Source: Fredinandcohnia onubensis
GTDB lineage: Bacteria; Bacillota; Bacilli; Bacillales; Bacillaceae_L
DNA: 64,000 nucleotides
Assembly (NCBI RefSeq): GCF_031181385.1
Contig: NZ_JAPSKV010000005.1
Location: forward strand, 222,612 to 286,611
Direction of reading: 5' to 3'
Under the pieces are notes generated by a model, which did no database searches, was not told the DNA's origin, and saw only the letters and a program-made list of their open reading frames with translations. Position 1 is the stretch's first letter. The number at the start of each line of letters is the position of its first letter. Positions 52,870-62,342 of this stretch are shown one piece after another. The position numbers and the translations under genes were made by a program.

Positions 52870-54630
52870 TTATAGTTTGAATCTAGTAATCATAGTGTTC
52901 AGTCTATTCGCTAATTGTGATAATAGCTCTGAATGGTCAGAAATTGTTTCCATCGTACTCGTTGTCTGTTGAACAGAGGCTGAGGTTTGCTCAACACCTG
53001 CTGCTGACTGCTCGGAAACGGCAGCGATATTATCAATCGATACATTCATTTCCACCGTATTGCTTGCGATCGTATCGAGGTTTTCAGAAATCGATTGAAT
53101 CCTTTCAACCATGACCGTAACGGCATCATAAATATCCTTGAATGTTTGACCCGTTATTTGAATTTGTTTGGACCCTTCATCTACCTGGCTGTATCCATTT
53201 AATAAACCCTGAGCAACTGAGTTTGATTCCTTTTGTATACTATTTACAATTTCAGTTATGTCTTTGACTGAATGAGATACTTGTTCAGCTAATTTCCGAA
53301 CCTCATCTGCAACAACTGCAAATCCCCTTCCATGTTCTCCTGCACGTGCTGCTTCTATTGCAGCATTAAGTGCTAGCAGATTCGTTTGATCTGCAATATC
53401 TCGGATGACCTTAACAAGGGTTGAAATTTGCTTCGTTTGTTCGTCGAGTCCTTTTACCTTTTCGACAGAAAACTGCATGATGCTGTTTATTTTATTCATT
53501 TGCTCCGTTGAGGCACTCATATATTCATGGCCCTTTTTCGTCATTTCCAATACGCTTTGAGACGACTCATTAATTTGGATTCCACTTTGATTTGCTGTTT
53601 GAATTTTTTCAGCATAATCATCCATCATTTTAGCTAATTGCGTAGAGGAGTTTGCCTGCTCTTCAGCTCCTGTCGACAACTCTTGGACGGTAGACGCAAT
53701 TTGCTGGCTCGCTGCTTTCACTTCACTTGATGAGATCATTAATTCGGAACTCTTTGTTGTTACTTGTTCGGAAACTGTTGTAATTTCGCGAATCATCGAC
53801 CGAAGGCTTTCATTCATTACATTTAATGACTTGCTGAGCAACCCTATTTCATCATGTCCTTTCACTTGAATAACATCGACATTGAGGTTCCCCTCCGCAA
53901 TTCGATTCGAAATTCCAATCAATTTTTTAAGCTGCTTTCCAATATTTCGACCGATTATCACAAGGCTCAAAATTGCAATTACCGTCGATATGACAATTGA
54001 AACGAGTAAAACAATAGCCGTTCCAGTTACATTCGAATTTGCTACTGTAATGGCACTTTCACTTTTTACTTTCATGTTAGCTCGCAACTGGTCCAATTGT
54101 CTGACCGTATCCTTAATTATTTGTTCAGCTTCCCTGCTCGCTTCTATTGAACTTAGCTTGTTTGCCGAAACAACGGCAGGAAAAACTTTCTCATCAAATA
54201 AAGTGGTGAGCTTTTGTTTATTTTCTCCAACCTTGTTATAATGTTGAAGCTCTATTGGACTTAGAGTTGGTTCAAGCCCATCAGATAATTCGTCATATCG
54301 TTTACTTAAGTCTTGGAATGCCGTAACATGTTTTCCATTACTATCTTGTATGTAAATACTAATCTCGCTGCCTAACTGGTTGAAAACGCTAGCAATTTCG
54401 GTAATCATTATGGATTGCTCTCCGCTTTTTTTCACTTCTTTCATTTCATTGTTTACATGATACAACTGTACAAAAATGATGAAGGCCGATAAACAAAATA
54501 AAAGAATGGTAATCGTAAATGCCACTCCATATTTATAGCCAATCTTTAAATTATGCCACCATGTGGCTAGTTTTGTAGGTGACTTTTTATGTGCGTTTTT
54601 TTTCGGTTTTTCTCTTTTTGACCCCTTCAA
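52870..54630 (-). CDS. methyl-accepting chemotaxis protein
   Basis: Two TM segments, HAMP, signalling hairpin [42 protein letters not shown]. Confidence 0.94.
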   Translation of the reverse strand: MKGSKREKPKKNAHKKSPTKLATWWHNLKIGYKYGVAFTITILLFCLSAFIIFVQLYHVNNEMKEVKKSGEQSIMITEIASVFNQLGSEISIYIQDSNGKHVTAFQDLSKRYDELSDGLEPTLSPIELQHYNKVGENKQKLTTLFDEKVFPAVVSANKLSSIEASREAEQIIKDTVRQLDQLRANMKVKSESAITVANSNVTGTAIVLLVSIVISTVIAILSLVIIGRNIGKQLKKLIGISNRIAEGNLNVDVIQVKGHDEIGLLSKSLNVMNESLRSMIREITTVSEQVTTKSSELMISSSEVKAASQQIASTVQELSTGAEEQANSSTQLAKMMDDYAEKIQTANQSGIQINESSQSVLEMTKKGHEYMSASTEQMNKINSIMQFSVEKVKGLDEQTKQISTLVKVIRDIADQTNLLALNAAIEAARAGEHGRGFAVVADEVRKLAEQVSHSVKDITEIVNSIQKESNSVAQGLLNGYSQVDEGSKQIQITGQTFKDIYDAVTVMVERIQSISENLDTIASNTVEMNVSIDNIAAVSEQSAAGVEQTSASVQQTTSTMETISDHSELLSQLANRLNTMITRFKL

Positions 54631-54840
54631 TTGCCTACCCCCTTGCTTACTTCGTTTCTCTATTTTAGATATTTCGACAAAATCTCTGTTTCGCTATTCT
54701 TTATTATAGTGGAAATTGTCGAACTTTGGAATGAATTCTGAGAATTAAACAAAAGAATATTCACTTGTATTTGGTGCAAGTAGTCTCCTGTGGTAAAATA
54801 AATAAGTTAATCATAGTGTTTTTAGGTAAGGAGCAAGAGA

Positions 54841-56586
54841 ATGAATATTGTTGTTAGTACGTTAAATGCAAAGTATATCCATACAAGCCTGTCCATTCGG
54901 TACTTAAAGGCTTTTGCAGCACCTGAATTTGATGTTACACTTGCGGAATATACAATTAAGGATCCAGCAATGAACATCGTTACTGACTTGTATCGAAAAA
55001 AACCGGATATTATCGGCTTTAGCTGTTACATTTGGAACATTGAAGAAACCATTAAAGTCATTAAAATGCTCAAAAAAATAAATCCTGATCTAGTTATCAT
55101 CCTTGGCGGTCCTGAGGTGACTTATGACGTTCACGAATGGCTTGAACGCATACCAGAGGTTGATTACATTGTCGTGGGTGAAGGTGAAGAAACCTTTAAA
55201 GATCTACTCACTGCAATTCGTGATAATGAAAGTAAAGATGACATTAGTGGTGTCGCATTCCGTAAAGAGGATCGATTGAAAATCAATCCACAACGAAATA
55301 AACTCAATCTTAAGGATTTACCTTCACCATTTCGGTTTGAAGAGGACCTTGAACATTTATCAAAACGCGTGACATACATTGAGACAAGTCGTGGTTGTCC
55401 ATTTAATTGCCAATTTTGCCTTTCCTCCATTGAAGTTGGAGTGCGTTATTTTGATCGTGAAAAAGTCAAAGCCGACATTCGTTTCTTAATGGATCATGGT
55501 GCTAAAACCATTAAATTCGTTGATCGCACCTTTAATATCAGCAGAAGCTATGCGATGGAAATGTTTCAGTTCTTAATTGATGAACACCGTCCAGGTACTG
55601 TTTTCCAGTTCGAAATTACAGCAGACATCATGAGACCTGAAGTCATTGACTTTTTAAATAAAAATGCACCAGCTGGGCTGTTCCGATTTGAAATTGGGGT
55701 TCAATCTACAAACGACCTAACAAATGAATTGGTTAAACGTAAGCAAAACTTTGCAAAGCTGCAGCGGACCGTAATGATGGTAAAAGAAGGCGGAAAAATC
55801 GATCAGCATTTAGATTTAATTGCCGGTCTACCTGAGGAAGATTACCAATCCTTCCGAAAAACATTTAATGATGTGTTTGAAATGCGTCCAGAGGAGCTTC
55901 AGCTTGGCTTTTTAAAAATGCTTCGTGGAACAGGAGTCAGAATCACTGCTGCACAGCATGATTATATCTATATGGATCACTCGCCTTATGAGATTCTAGG
56001 AAATAATGTTTTAAGTTTTGAGGATATAACAAGAATTAAACAGGTAGAGGATGTTCTCGAAAAGTATTGGAATGACCATCGAATGAATGAGACGGTGGAG
56101 TTTTTGGTTACTCATAGTTTTGAGACACCATTTGATTTCTTCCAAGAATTTGGCACGTATTGGGATGAGCGTGAATGGTCTCGAATTGGTCACCAGTTAG
56201 AGGATTTATTCAAGCGTCTGTATGAATTTTTACAAGCGACAAACCAACATCAGCTTCCAGTTATAGAAGCTATCATGAAATATGATTATTTAAGAAATCA
56301 AAAATACAAGCCACGGAAACCATGGTGGCAGGACTTTGTGAGCAAGCAAGATCGAGCAACCTTCTATCAACAGATTGTGGAAGACCCGAATGCCTTAGGT
56401 GAGGAATATAGCAAACTGAAGCTTCAGGAAAAAGATTTGTACAAGCATACAGTTGTAGAAAAAATCCCATTTGATCTTGAGACTTATAAACATACGGGTG
56501 AAATTAAATTACAAGATACGTATTTGCTCGTTTATTTTGATCCAATTGAAAGACAAGCAAAAGTCTATTCCCGAAAAGTTTCTTAA
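54841..56586 (+). CDS. B12-binding-domain radical SAM protein (DUF4080 type)
   Basis: VVSTLNAKYIHTSLSIRYLKAF; ETSRGCPFNCQFCLSS (CxxxCxxC); long C-terminal region. Confidence 0.92.
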   Translation: MNIVVSTLNAKYIHTSLSIRYLKAFAAPEFDVTLAEYTIKDPAMNIVTDLYRKKPDIIGFSCYIWNIEETIKVIKMLKKINPDLVIILGGPEVTYDVHEWLERIPEVDYIVVGEGEETFKDLLTAIRDNESKDDISGVAFRKEDRLKINPQRNKLNLKDLPSPFRFEEDLEHLSKRVTYIETSRGCPFNCQFCLSSIEVGVRYFDREKVKADIRFLMDHGAKTIKFVDRTFNISRSYAMEMFQFLIDEHRPGTVFQFEITADIMRPEVIDFLNKNAPAGLFRFEIGVQSTNDLTNELVKRKQNFAKLQRTVMMVKEGGKIDQHLDLIAGLPEEDYQSFRKTFNDVFEMRPEELQLGFLKMLRGTGVRITAAQHDYIYMDHSPYEILGNNVLSFEDITRIKQVEDVLEKYWNDHRMNETVEFLVTHSFETPFDFFQEFGTYWDEREWSRIGHQLEDLFKRLYEFLQATNQHQLPVIEAIMKYDYLRNQKYKPRKPWWQDFVSKQDRATFYQQIVEDPNALGEEYSKLKLQEKDLYKHTVVEKIPFDLETYKHTGEIKLQDTYLLVYFDPIERQAKVYSRKVS

Positions 56587-56587
56587 A

Positions 56588-56620
56588 GAAAGAGTCAGTT
56601 CGGCTGACTCTTTTTTTCGT
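56588..56620. terminator. intrinsic terminator
   Basis: AAAGAGTCAGttcgGCTGACTCTTTTTTT. Confidence 0.85.
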
Positions 56621-56629
56621 CTATGGGGC

Positions 56630-56785
56630 TTATTCGCCAGTGCTGTTTCCTTTTTTGGAATTACGATTTGCACCCTTCATTGGGTTTTCATAATCTGCTT
56701 CTGCTGAAAATTCTGTATCAGGCATACTTTCTTTTGGTGTAAAATTACTCTTTCTCGCTGCGTCAAATTTCACCTTACGTTTCAT
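56630..56785 (-). CDS. small hydrophilic hypothetical protein (51 aa)
   Basis: Not in ORF track. MKRKVKFDAARKSNFTPKESMPDTEFSAEADYENPMKGANRNSKKGNSTGE; purine-rich AAAAGGGGG upstream. Confidence 0.62.
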   Translation of the reverse strand: MKRKVKFDAARKSNFTPKESMPDTEFSAEADYENPMKGANRNSKKGNSTGE

Positions 56786-56929
56786 GTTTTTACCCCCTTT
56801 TCATCTGTAGTTTTCACCATGAATGGTTTCTGCATAAATGGTAAAATACACCTCTTGATAAGCTCTCCATTTTATAAATTTCTGGTTGTTGCAAACACTA
56901 TAGAAAATGAATATGTGAGGTGTGTAAGA

Positions 56930-57286
56930 TTGACAAAAAAGAAAAAACAATCAGAAGAGATTGAATCACCTATTTTAGATGAAACAATGCCCCATCAAAT
57001 TTCCGCACCATCTTTTAAAGGTACCGGAATTAAAATGGAAAAACCATTTGTAAATGAGCATGGAGTGGTTATAGGCGATAGCCTGTATGACTCCCCCAAT
57101 TCACCATTGAATAATTGGAGCGATGAAGTGGATCCAGAAATAATGGCCGGTGACCAATGGGTGCATCCCACAAACGATATCGGCTGGAATACAACCGAAA
57201 ATCGAGAATTGCTTGAAAGCAAAAAACAACCTAAAGGTGTTCCATTCATGCACCCATCGCAAGACACTAGCTATGGAAACGACTAA
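56930..57286 (+). CDS. DUF3905-like protein
   Basis: LTKKKKQSEEIESPILDETMPHQISAPSFKGTGIKMEKPFVNEHGVVIGDSLYDSPNSPLNNWSDEVDPEIMAGDQWVHPTNDIGWNTTENRELLE; RBS gaggtg before TTG 56930. Confidence 0.75.
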   Translation: MTKKKKQSEEIESPILDETMPHQISAPSFKGTGIKMEKPFVNEHGVVIGDSLYDSPNSPLNNWSDEVDPEIMAGDQWVHPTNDIGWNTTENRELLESKKQPKGVPFMHPSQDTSYGND

Positions 57287-57292
57287 TTAGAA

Positions 57293-57375
57293 AAGCACCA
57301 GGCAAGCCCTGACAGAAGGCTCTTTTTGACTAAAGAAACGATTGGCTTGTGACGTCAAGCAGACGGCGTCTTGTT
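57293..57375. repeat. dispersed intergenic element, copy 2
   Basis: AAGCACCAGGCAAGCCCTGACAGAAGGCTCTTTTTGACTAAAGAAACGATTGGCTT...ACGGCGTCT; aligns with the 47148-47272 element. Confidence 0.7.
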
Positions 57376-57410
57376 TATAAAAGAGCACCCAATTCGGATG
57401 CTCTTTTGAA

Positions 57411-58772
57411 TTATCCAATTATTAGCCTTTCTTTCGGGTAATGGTATTTTACATCCTTTCCTTTCTTTCCGATAATGAAGATAAAGTTTAGGATACCGAC
57501 CCGGCCAATAAACATTAATAACATAATAAGGATTTTTCCGAAATTACTTAAATCAGGGGTAATTCCCATTGATAGACCACATGTACCGAAAGCAGATGCT
57601 ACCTCAAAGAAAATTTCCATAAATGTAAAATCCTCAGTAATGGTTAATAAAAATACAGAGATAAAGCAAGTAAAAAAAGCAAAAATCGTGACTATAAGTG
57701 ATTTTTTAATATCATCTTCATGAATTTCACGTTTGAAGATTTTAATATTTTTGTTTCCCCTTGCAAAGTGATATAAAAACAATATATTAATCGCGAAGGT
57801 CGTAGTACGAATTCCCCCACCAACAGAACTAGGTGAAGCTCCTATAAACATCATTGCACCCAGAAACAGTAATGTAGGCTCCGAAAATTGATTTACATCC
57901 ATCGTTGCAAGACCAGCACTTCTTGTTGTTGTCGATTGAAATAAGGCATAGAAGAAGGTTTCATGCCAGTCCATCCCTTTAAAGAAATGGTTGAATTCCA
58001 ATAGCACGATCATGAACGTACCAAAAACAACTAAGGATAAAAACGTAACAGTCGTAAGTTTCGTGAATAGTGAAAAACGATATCTTCCTTTTTTCTGAAA
58101 AAGAAAATCTTTTATTTCGACTAATACTGGGAAACCAATTGCGCCTAAAATGATTAATATAATCGTAACAAATTGGACGAAATAATCGTTCGCATACGGC
58201 ACTAAAGAGGTTCCTGTAATATCAAACCCTGCATTCGTGGTCGCACTAACAGCGGCAAATATACCATGAATGAAAGCTTCCTGCCAAGTATCAAAAAACT
58301 GCATAAAATAAAGACCTAAGATCAAACTGCCAAAAAACTCAATAATAACCATAATAATAATAATTTGTTTAAGCAGATTTACTAAACCTGATAACTGTGA
58401 TTGATTCTGGTCAACCATAATTAACCGTCTTTCACGAAGACCAATTTTCCTACGAAATAATAACCAAATGAAGGTTCCCATTGTCATAATTCCAATACCG
58501 CCAACCTGTAGAACGAAAATCAAAATAAAAATACCAGAAACGGTATATGTATCTTTGACTGAAATTACACTTAATCCTGTTACGCTTACTGCACTTGCAG
58601 CTGTAAATAACGTATCAATGAAGGCCACCTCTACCCCTTCTTTGATAGCAATAGGAAGACTAAGTAATATAACGGAAATCGTAACAGCCAATAGATAGAA
58701 TGCAAAAATTAATTGAGCTGGAGAGAGATCATTGAAATACAAATTTAACTTTTTCCACATTTTTTCTTTCAC
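57411..58772 (-). CDS. TrkH/KtrB family potassium uptake channel subunit
   Basis: Repeated SAVSVTGLSVI, SATTNAGFDITG, TTTRSAGLATMD, SAFGTCGLSMGI pore-loop motifs typical of Ktr/Trk; KtrD-like. Confidence 0.9.
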   Translation of the reverse strand: MKEKMWKKLNLYFNDLSPAQLIFAFYLLAVTISVILLSLPIAIKEGVEVAFIDTLFTAASAVSVTGLSVISVKDTYTVSGIFILIFVLQVGGIGIMTMGTFIWLLFRRKIGLRERRLIMVDQNQSQLSGLVNLLKQIIIIMVIIEFFGSLILGLYFMQFFDTWQEAFIHGIFAAVSATTNAGFDITGTSLVPYANDYFVQFVTIILIILGAIGFPVLVEIKDFLFQKKGRYRFSLFTKLTTVTFLSLVVFGTFMIVLLEFNHFFKGMDWHETFFYALFQSTTTRSAGLATMDVNQFSEPTLLFLGAMMFIGASPSSVGGGIRTTTFAINILFLYHFARGNKNIKIFKREIHEDDIKKSLIVTIFAFFTCFISVFLLTITEDFTFMEIFFEVASAFGTCGLSMGITPDLSNFGKILIMLLMFIGRVGILNFIFIIGKKGKDVKYHYPKERLIIG

Positions 58773-58990
58773 CCTAACTTAATTGCGAAATCTATTCCTC
58801 TATATTAAAGAATTATTTACCATATTGAAAGTCTTTTTGTGTAAACGAACGGTCTTCTTTTAAATACTTTGTTTCGATTGTTTTTCGTTATGGTGATTAG
58901 TATGCATTTCCAGTATTGAAATTAATTATATTCTCATACTAAACATACAACGAATTAAACGTTGTTCATATCGAAAAAGGAGTGAGTTAA

Positions 58991-59185
58991 ATGGCTAGAA
59001 GTAGTAATAAATTGCTTGTTCCTGGAATCGAACAGGCTTTAGATCAAATAAAGTTTGAAATTGCCCAAGAATTCGGTGTTAAGCTTGGTTCAGATACAGC
59101 TTCACGATCAAATGGTTCTGTAGGTGGAGAAATTACAAAACGCCTTGTTTCCCAAGCACAACACCAATTAAGAGGCGGAGAATAA
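58991..59185 (+). CDS. alpha/beta-type small acid-soluble spore protein (second copy)
   Basis: [48 protein letters not shown]. Confidence 0.95.
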   Translation: MARSSNKLLVPGIEQALDQIKFEIAQEFGVKLGSDTASRSNGSVGGEITKRLVSQAQHQLRGGE

Positions 59186-59207
59186 AAAACTTCATAAATG
59201 GACGAAA

Positions 59208-59236
59208 GCCGAGGCGCGTATGCCTCGGCTTTTAAT
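59208..59236. terminator. bidirectional terminator
   Basis: AAGCCGAGGCgcgtatGCCTCGGCTTTTAA. Confidence 0.8.
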
Positions 59237-60260
59237 CGTCATCATCGTGTTTTCTGTCTTGTACACGATTATTGTTTTCTTTCCTTTGTTCTCTCTCTTC
59301 GTTTTTCCGTTCCTTTTCTTCCTGCTTCTGCTGTCTCTTTTCCCACTTCTCTTCAATTTTCTCTATTTTTTTTTCTTTTAAGTGGGCTGGCATATTGGAG
59401 TTTTCAATATTATTTTTGACTTTTTCTTTTATCTGTTCTTTTTTCTCTTTAAGTTCTTCCTGAACTTCTGTAGCCTTTTGTTTTTGATTGTTCCTAAATT
59501 CGTTTGTCTCTTTCTGTTCAACGGCCTTTTCCTGCTGATTCTTTTTCTCTTGTTCTACAGGCTGGGCATTTTCTTGAATTGGATTAGGAACCTTATCCTC
59601 TTCAATTAACAGTTTGCCCGTTGAAATCCCCTTTTCTAGAGCAGCCTTCCTTGTTTCAACCGTACTTGTTATTGAAGTAACTGCTATCTTTTCTTTTTTA
59701 TATTCTTCTTTTATTTCTTCAATACCTTGCTCCAGTTCTCGGTCTACATCTGTATTATGTGAGTCCGTCACAACGGTTGTAATTAAAACTTGCTTACCAT
59801 CCTTAAGATAGCCGCTATTTTTACTATTTTCGATGATTTCTTCAGTGATTGAATCTAACGTGCTATTTTTCCAATCTGGAATGGATTCAAGCAGTTTTTT
59901 CGCCTCATCATTTAGAGCTTCTAAGCTTATGACTCGTAGGTTCTCATCTAATCCAACTTCAAAACTTGGATTGATATCAATGGACATGTATGCATACACT
60001 TCTTCACGCGATGAAAAAGGTATAAATAAAGATAAAAATAAAATTGCAACTAAAGAACTTGCTAATGCATAACGCCATTTCTTTACCTGAAAAAATCGAG
60101 GCTTTGAAGCACTCCTTACCCGTTCGTCGATTGGAAAACAGGTTATTTCTTCGCCAATTTCATAGCTCGTTTTAGTATGTTTGGCTTTTACGAACTCACC
60201 ATCAGGGGTTAGCATCGTAACATAATCATCGTTCACATCCATAACGATCCCCTTTTTCAA
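59232..60260 (-). CDS. rsgI: anti-sigma-I factor RsgI
   Basis: MKKGIVMDVNDDYVTMLTPDGEFVKAK N-terminal domain, single TM, YAYMSIDINPSFEVGLDENLRVISLEALNDEAKKLL; charged coiled-coil C-terminus; 4-bp overlap with sigI. Confidence 0.92.
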   Translation of the reverse strand: MKKGIVMDVNDDYVTMLTPDGEFVKAKHTKTSYEIGEEITCFPIDERVRSASKPRFFQVKKWRYALASSLVAILFLSLFIPFSSREEVYAYMSIDINPSFEVGLDENLRVISLEALNDEAKKLLESIPDWKNSTLDSITEEIIENSKNSGYLKDGKQVLITTVVTDSHNTDVDRELEQGIEEIKEEYKKEKIAVTSITSTVETRKAALEKGISTGKLLIEEDKVPNPIQENAQPVEQEKKNQQEKAVEQKETNEFRNNQKQKATEVQEELKEKKEQIKEKVKNNIENSNMPAHLKEKKIEKIEEKWEKRQQKQEEKERKNEEREQRKENNNRVQDRKHDDDD

Positions 60261-61009
60261 CTCTCGAGCACCCCTTTTAGATAATCTTTTAAATAGACAT
60301 AGTCGCTAGATAAAATGATCGCCATTGCAATAATGTATTTTCTGTTTCGCTCTATCGTTTTACGACTGACCGAAACCTTCGATTCAAGCTGTTTAATTGG
60401 AAGGTGTTTCTTTTCAAACAGCGTCTCCATCAGTTCTTCATTATCTACAACGGCCTTTGATACCATAATAGCATTTTGTCTAGCATCTGCATGTTTTGGT
60501 GAAATTTCAAGGAGCTCTTGAAATGACAAACCAAATTCCTGCAAAACCTGATGGAAGTGGAGAATTTCCTCTTTTCTCTGTTCTTGCTCCACTTTCCTTT
60601 GATAATCGTCAACAGATAGATGAGCCTCGAGCTTTGATTGTGCTCCTTCCTCATCGGTTTCACCATTAGAGATAAAATTAATATTGCGTACTCGTGCTTC
60701 TTTACGAATGTAGTCAATCACTCGTCGTTTAATGAGGAGTTCACTAAACGATAAAAAGGAGCTTCCCTTTTCTTTCGAGTATTTTTCAATGGCCTCATTA
60801 AATGCAATAAGACCGATACTAAATTCATCGTCCGATTCATTTATATATCGTTTACAAACAGCAGAAACATTCTTTGCAATAAAGGGTTTATAGTCATCAA
60901 TTAGTTTATTTTGTAGTTGTTGATTTCCATTTTGAATCTCTATAACGGTTTCTTCCAGAGTGCTTTTTCGTTTTCCAATTTTAAATAAAAGGCTAAGCAC
61001 CTGTTTCAC
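60257..61009 (-). CDS. sigI: RNA polymerase sigma factor SigI
   Basis: QLQNKLIDDYKPFIAKNVSAVCKRYINESDDEFSIGLIAFNEAIEKYSKEKGSSFLSFSELLIKRRVIDYIRKE. Confidence 0.92.
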   Translation of the reverse strand: MKQVLSLLFKIGKRKSTLEETVIEIQNGNQQLQNKLIDDYKPFIAKNVSAVCKRYINESDDEFSIGLIAFNEAIEKYSKEKGSSFLSFSELLIKRRVIDYIRKEARVRNINFISNGETDEEGAQSKLEAHLSVDDYQRKVEQEQRKEEILHFHQVLQEFGLSFQELLEISPKHADARQNAIMVSKAVVDNEELMETLFEKKHLPIKQLESKVSVSRKTIERNRKYIIAMAIILSSDYVYLKDYLKGVLES

Positions 61010-61364
61010 CTCAATTCTCTTTACTATCTGTTAATAGTAGCAAGAGTTTGAAGCGAGATTCAATAACAATTTTTCACATTGGAATGCTACAACTGAAAAT
61101 ATTACAAAAGAACTAATACGAAAGACTATTATTTTATTGAAAAGATGACAAGCTTCGTAACATATATTTCTTTTCCGTTACATCTGCTTCTATTTTTGTA
61201 ATGTTTGACTCATTTAAAGTTTACGTCTTCTGTATTATTTTTGAGGGGGTAAATAATACTTTTTTATAAAATATATTTTACGAATTAATATGAGGTTATT
61301 ATTACCAACATTCCTTCCCCATTTAAAGGAACAATAGTAGTAAAAAAGGAAAGTAGGAAATCAT

Positions 61365-62297
61365 ATGCATACGATGTGGAAGGGCTCAATTAGCTTTGGT
61401 CTCGTCAATATTCCAATAAAGCTTTTCTCAGCAACTGAAGACAAGGATATCAAATTACGAAATCTTCATAAAGAATGCAATACCCCCATTCAATATGAAA
61501 AAACCTGCCCGAATTGTGAAAAAGACATTGGAAATGATGACATTGTTAAAGGCTACGAATATGTAAAAGGGAAATTCGTCATCTTGAACGATAAAGAACT
61601 GAAAGAACTAAAGGACGAGCACGAGGATAAAAGTGTAGAAATCATTGATTTTGTGAAGCTTGAGGAAATTGATCCAATCTATTTTAGCCGTTCTTACTTT
61701 ATGGGGCCTGGTGAAAATGGAAGCAAAGCCTATGCGCTACTTCGTGAGGCTCTCCAAAAATCAGGTAAAATCGGAATCGCTGAAATTACAATACGTTCCA
61801 AACAACAAATGGCCATTATCCGAGTTTATAAAAACAGCCTAGTAATGGAAACGATTCACTATCCTGACGAAGTTCGGAATGTAGGCGAGGTTCCAGGTGT
61901 CCCAGAAAATGTGGATTTAAATGAAAAAGAACTTGATACTGCCATTATGCTGATTGACCAATTAACAACAGAATTTAATCCTGAAAAGTATAAGGATGAA
62001 TACCGCACTGCTCTCATGGAGCTCATCGAATCGAAAATTAATAATAATGAGGGGACGACCTCTAAAGAAGCGCCAAGGACAAATGTTGTAGACTTAATGA
62101 GTGCCTTACAGGCTAGTATCGAACGAACAAAATCGAAGGAAACAGCGGCACCAAAAAAAGCAGCAGCACCAAAAGGAACATCAAAGGCAACGGGAACTGC
62201 AAAGCCAAAAGCAACACCTGAAGCACCAACAGGCACGGATAAAACGACATCTGTCAAACCAAAAACAAGAACAACTCGTAAAAAAGTTGGTACCTGA
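61365..62297 (+). CDS. ku: Ku protein (bacterial NHEJ)
   Basis: MWKGSISFGLVNIPIKLFSATEDKDIKLRNLHKECNTPIQYEKTCPNC; Lys/Ala/Pro-rich C-terminal tail. Confidence 0.95.
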   Translation: MHTMWKGSISFGLVNIPIKLFSATEDKDIKLRNLHKECNTPIQYEKTCPNCEKDIGNDDIVKGYEYVKGKFVILNDKELKELKDEHEDKSVEIIDFVKLEEIDPIYFSRSYFMGPGENGSKAYALLREALQKSGKIGIAEITIRSKQQMAIIRVYKNSLVMETIHYPDEVRNVGEVPGVPENVDLNEKELDTAIMLIDQLTTEFNPEKYKDEYRTALMELIESKINNNEGTTSKEAPRTNVVDLMSALQASIERTKSKETAAPKKAAAPKGTSKATGTAKPKATPEAPTGTDKTTSVKPKTRTTRKKVGT

Positions 62298-62342
62298 TAA
62301 GAGCTCCTAACAAGGTGCTCTCCCCTTAAATAAAGGAGTGGT

